A stretch of DNA of 26,939 nucleotides from Elusimicrobiota bacterium (GTDB lineage: Bacteria; Elusimicrobiota; UBA5214; JBBAAG01): contig JBBAAG010000040.1 of NCBI GenBank assembly GCA_041658405.1, positions 1 through 26,939 on the forward strand. Direction: 5' to 3'. The notes under the pieces were generated by a model, which saw nothing but the letters and a program-made list of their open reading frames with translations, was not told the DNA's origin and did not search any database. Positions 25,297 to 26,939 of this stretch are shown here, in pieces. The position numbers and the translations under genes are program-made. Numbering within the stretch: position 1 is the first letter of the stretch; every line of letters starts with the position of its first letter.

Positions 25297-26533
25297 TAAA
25301 CTTTTTTATAATAAGCACAGCGTTATGCCCGCCAAACCCCAACGAGTTGGACAGCGCTGCATCAATATTATGCTGCCGTCCGGTGTTCGGAACGTAGTCA
25401 AGGTCTAAATCCGGAAGGTCCGGTGTTTCAAGGTTAATCGTTGGATGAACAAAACTGTTGTTCATACATAAAACACTGGCGATCAACTCAATCCCACCTG
25501 CTGCGCCTAACAAATGCCCGGCCATAGACTTTGTGGATGACACAGGTATCTTGTAAGCATATTCCCCGAACACCTTCTTTATTGCCGTAGTTTCTGTTCT
25601 ATCATTTAACAATGTAGATGTTCCATGAGGATTAATATAATCAATATCTTCGGGTTTAAGTTCAGCATCCTCAAGTGCGCGCTGCATAGCCCGCACAGCT
25701 GCCTTACCACTGGGATCCGGAGCGGTAATATGATGCGCATCATCAGTTGCGCCATAACCCGCAACTTCCGCATAAATCTTTGCCCCACGCGTTTTCGCAT
25801 GTTCAAGAGTTTCAAATACCAATATCCCTGCGCCTTCTGACATTACGAACCCGCTACGATTTTTATCAAACGGCCTTGATGCTTTTGTTGGCTGGTCATT
25901 CATCGTAGACAACGCTCCTAAATTCGCAAACCCAGAAACACCAAGCCGGGTAATCGGCGCTTCAGCACCACCGGTGATAACAACATCCATATCGCCATAC
26001 CTCATATACCTCAACGCATCACCCATAGCATGCGCACCGCTCGCACACGCAGATACCGCCGCATAATTCGGCCCTTGACAACCAAAAGTTATTGCTACTT
26101 CACCAGAGGCCATATTAACAATAAATTTGGGTATTAAGAACGGGCTCACGCGTCTTGGCCCGCGGGTAGTCAACGCAATAACCTCATCTTCCATTGTCTG
26201 TAACCCGCCTGTACCGGAACCAATCATTACAGAACAACGGTCAGGATCTTCTTTTGAAAAATCAATACCCGAATCATCAACCGCATGTTTTGAAGCTGCA
26301 ATTGCAAAATGTACAAACCGGTCCATCCTGCGTGCACGTTTTTTTTCGATGTAATTCTCGATGTTGAACCCTTTAACTTGCCCGCTGATTTTTACCTCAA
26401 TATCCGAAACGTCAATCAAATCAGTATAACCAATCCCTGATTTTCCGGATTTAAGATTATTCCAGTATTCATCAAGTTTCATACCGAGACACGTGACAAC
26501 ACCCATCCCGGTAATTACTACACGTTTTTTCAT
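25289..26533 (-). CDS. fabF: 3-oxoacyl-ACP synthase II
   Basis: FabF elongates the acyl chain by condensing malonyl-ACP with acyl-ACP in type II fatty acid synthesis. The 414-residue protein has the catalytic triad at the E. coli FabF positions: Cys163 (SACASGA), His303 (NPHGTS) and His340 (SMAGHLLGA). Other hallmarks are RRVVITGMGVVTCLG-like opening, ITGGAEAPITRLGVSGF, RPFDKNRSGFVMSEGAG and the end SNSLGFGGHNAVLI. It lies 58 bp after acpP; no convincing ribosome site is seen before its ATG. Confidence 0.98.
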   Translation of the reverse strand: MKKRVVITGMGVVTCLGMKLDEYWNNLKSGKSGIGYTDLIDVSDIEVKISGQVKGFNIENYIEKKRARRMDRFVHFAIAASKHAVDDSGIDFSKEDPDRCSVMIGSGTGGLQTMEDEVIALTTRGPRRVSPFLIPKFIVNMASGEVAITFGCQGPNYAAVSACASGAHAMGDALRYMRYGDMDVVITGGAEAPITRLGVSGFANLGALSTMNDQPTKASRPFDKNRSGFVMSEGAGILVFETLEHAKTRGAKIYAEVAGYGATDDAHHITAPDPSGKAAVRAMQRALEDAELKPEDIDYINPHGTSTLLNDRTETTAIKKVFGEYAYKIPVSSTKSMAGHLLGAAGGIELIASVLCMNNSFVHPTINLETPDLPDLDLDYVPNTGRQHNIDAALSNSLGFGGHNAVLIIKKFNE

Positions 26534-26591
26534 AATAATGATATTCTACTATTAATTAGTACTTTAAACGAGAAATGTATAAAAAAACAGC

Positions 26592-26834
26592 TTACTTATC
26601 AGTAGCATGAGTTTTAATATACTCAATCGCCTGACCGACAGTCGCAATTTTTTCAGCTTCTTCATCCGGGATTTCGATCCCGAACTCTTCTTCCAACGCC
26701 ATCACAAGCTCGACGGTATCCAAAGAATCCGCACCAAGGTCATTAACAAAATGCGCCTGCGGATTTACTTCTTCAGGTTTTACGCCTAACTGTTCAACTA
26801 TAATCTCTTTCACTTTTTCTTCATGATTTGCCAT
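26592..26834 (-). CDS. acpP: Acyl carrier protein
   Basis: The 80-residue acidic protein MANHEEKVKEIIVEQLG has the phosphopantetheine site at Ser37 in DLGADSLD, followed by TVELVMALEEEFGIEIPDEEAEKIATVGQAIEYI, the standard AcpP sequence. It carries growing acyl chains for FabF and the rest of the pathway. I choose the ATG at 26834, preceded by GGGAGG, which gives the normal ACP length. A TTG at 26855 would add seven residues and place the ribosome site inside the gene. The rest of the fab cluster (plsX, fabD, fabG) would lie upstream, beyond the window. Confidence 0.97.
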   Translation of the reverse strand: MANHEEKVKEIIVEQLGVKPEEVNPQAHFVNDLGADSLDTVELVMALEEEFGIEIPDEEAEKIATVGQAIEYIKTHATDK

Positions 26835-26862
26835 AACTTTACAATCCTCCCTCAACCTTTAA

Positions 26863-26892
26863 AATATATACCTTTTTTACTTTAACTCACAA
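26863..26892 (-). promoter_or_regulatory. Possible promoter of acpP
   Basis: On the minus strand TTGTGA (26887-26892) is followed after 18 bp by TATATT (26863-26868), or after 16 bp by TATATA. The match is moderate and the region is AT-rich. The remaining bases to the window end (26893-26939) show nothing I can name. Confidence 0.35.
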
Positions 26893-26939
26893 CCCCTGCA
26901 ACTTTATATTTAAAACAACTACTACATATACATCCCGCC

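Noticed and set aside
26835..26855. Longer acpP form starting with TTG at 26855
   Set aside because: The good ribosome site GGGAGG would lie inside the gene; the ATG at 26834 gives the standard ACP N-terminus and length.
1..26939. CRISPR arrays, insertion sequences, tRNA or rRNA genes, toxin-antitoxin or phage genes
   Set aside because: I found no spaced direct repeats, transposase or integrase motifs, or tRNA-like sequences by reading; no tool search was possible.

Overview
The window looks like a chromosomal segment of an anaerobic, Gram-negative-like bacterium with a modest GC content. Anaerobic life is suggested by a bifurcating-type electron-transfer flavoprotein carrying two [4Fe-4S] sites and by a ferredoxin-domain DUF362 protein. 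An envelope exporting large proteins is suggested by a multidomain secreted protein with FlgD/CHU_C-like C-terminal modules and by two other signal-peptide proteins. The combination fits uncultured phyla such as Elusimicrobiota and relatives, but this is a guess from gene style. No rRNA or tRNA gene is present to settle it. No mobile element or CRISPR array is seen.

Layout. (1) 1-2209, minus strand: purH followed by the truncated gene of a secreted NAGPA/DUF2233-type protein. (2) 2405-6831, plus strand: the only plus-strand genes, a secreted PD40 beta-propeller protein (TTG start) and a 1131-residue secreted protein with an amidase_3-like N-terminus. They diverge from purH across a 195-bp promoter region that contains a perfect inverted repeat. 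(3) 15577 down to 6837, minus strand: an FMN-riboswitch-controlled operon ribD-ribE-ribBA, then a DegT-family aminotransferase gene, then ribH-nusB-ligA-DUF362. (4) 20721 down to 15561, minus strand: smc, a WecG/TagA glycosyltransferase gene and a metallophosphoesterase gene. (5) 26834 down to 20952, minus strand: acpP-fabF-rnc, then acyl-CoA dehydrogenase, etfB, a receiver-only response regulator and etfA.

How the genes work together. AcpP and FabF extend fatty acids. The acyl-CoA dehydrogenase with EtfB/EtfA resembles butyryl-CoA or caffeyl-CoA reductase complexes that couple NADH oxidation to enoyl-CoA and ferredoxin reduction. The rib operon makes riboflavin, the precursor of the FAD these flavoproteins need, under FMN feedback. 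The most unusual points are a CheY-like receiver gene between etfB and etfA, the whole acyl-CoA dehydrogenase/ETF block lying between rnc and smc (genes that are often neighbours), and an aminotransferase gene inside the riboflavin operon. Apart from these arrangements most genes are standard housekeeping genes, and I see no clearly new defence or mobile system.
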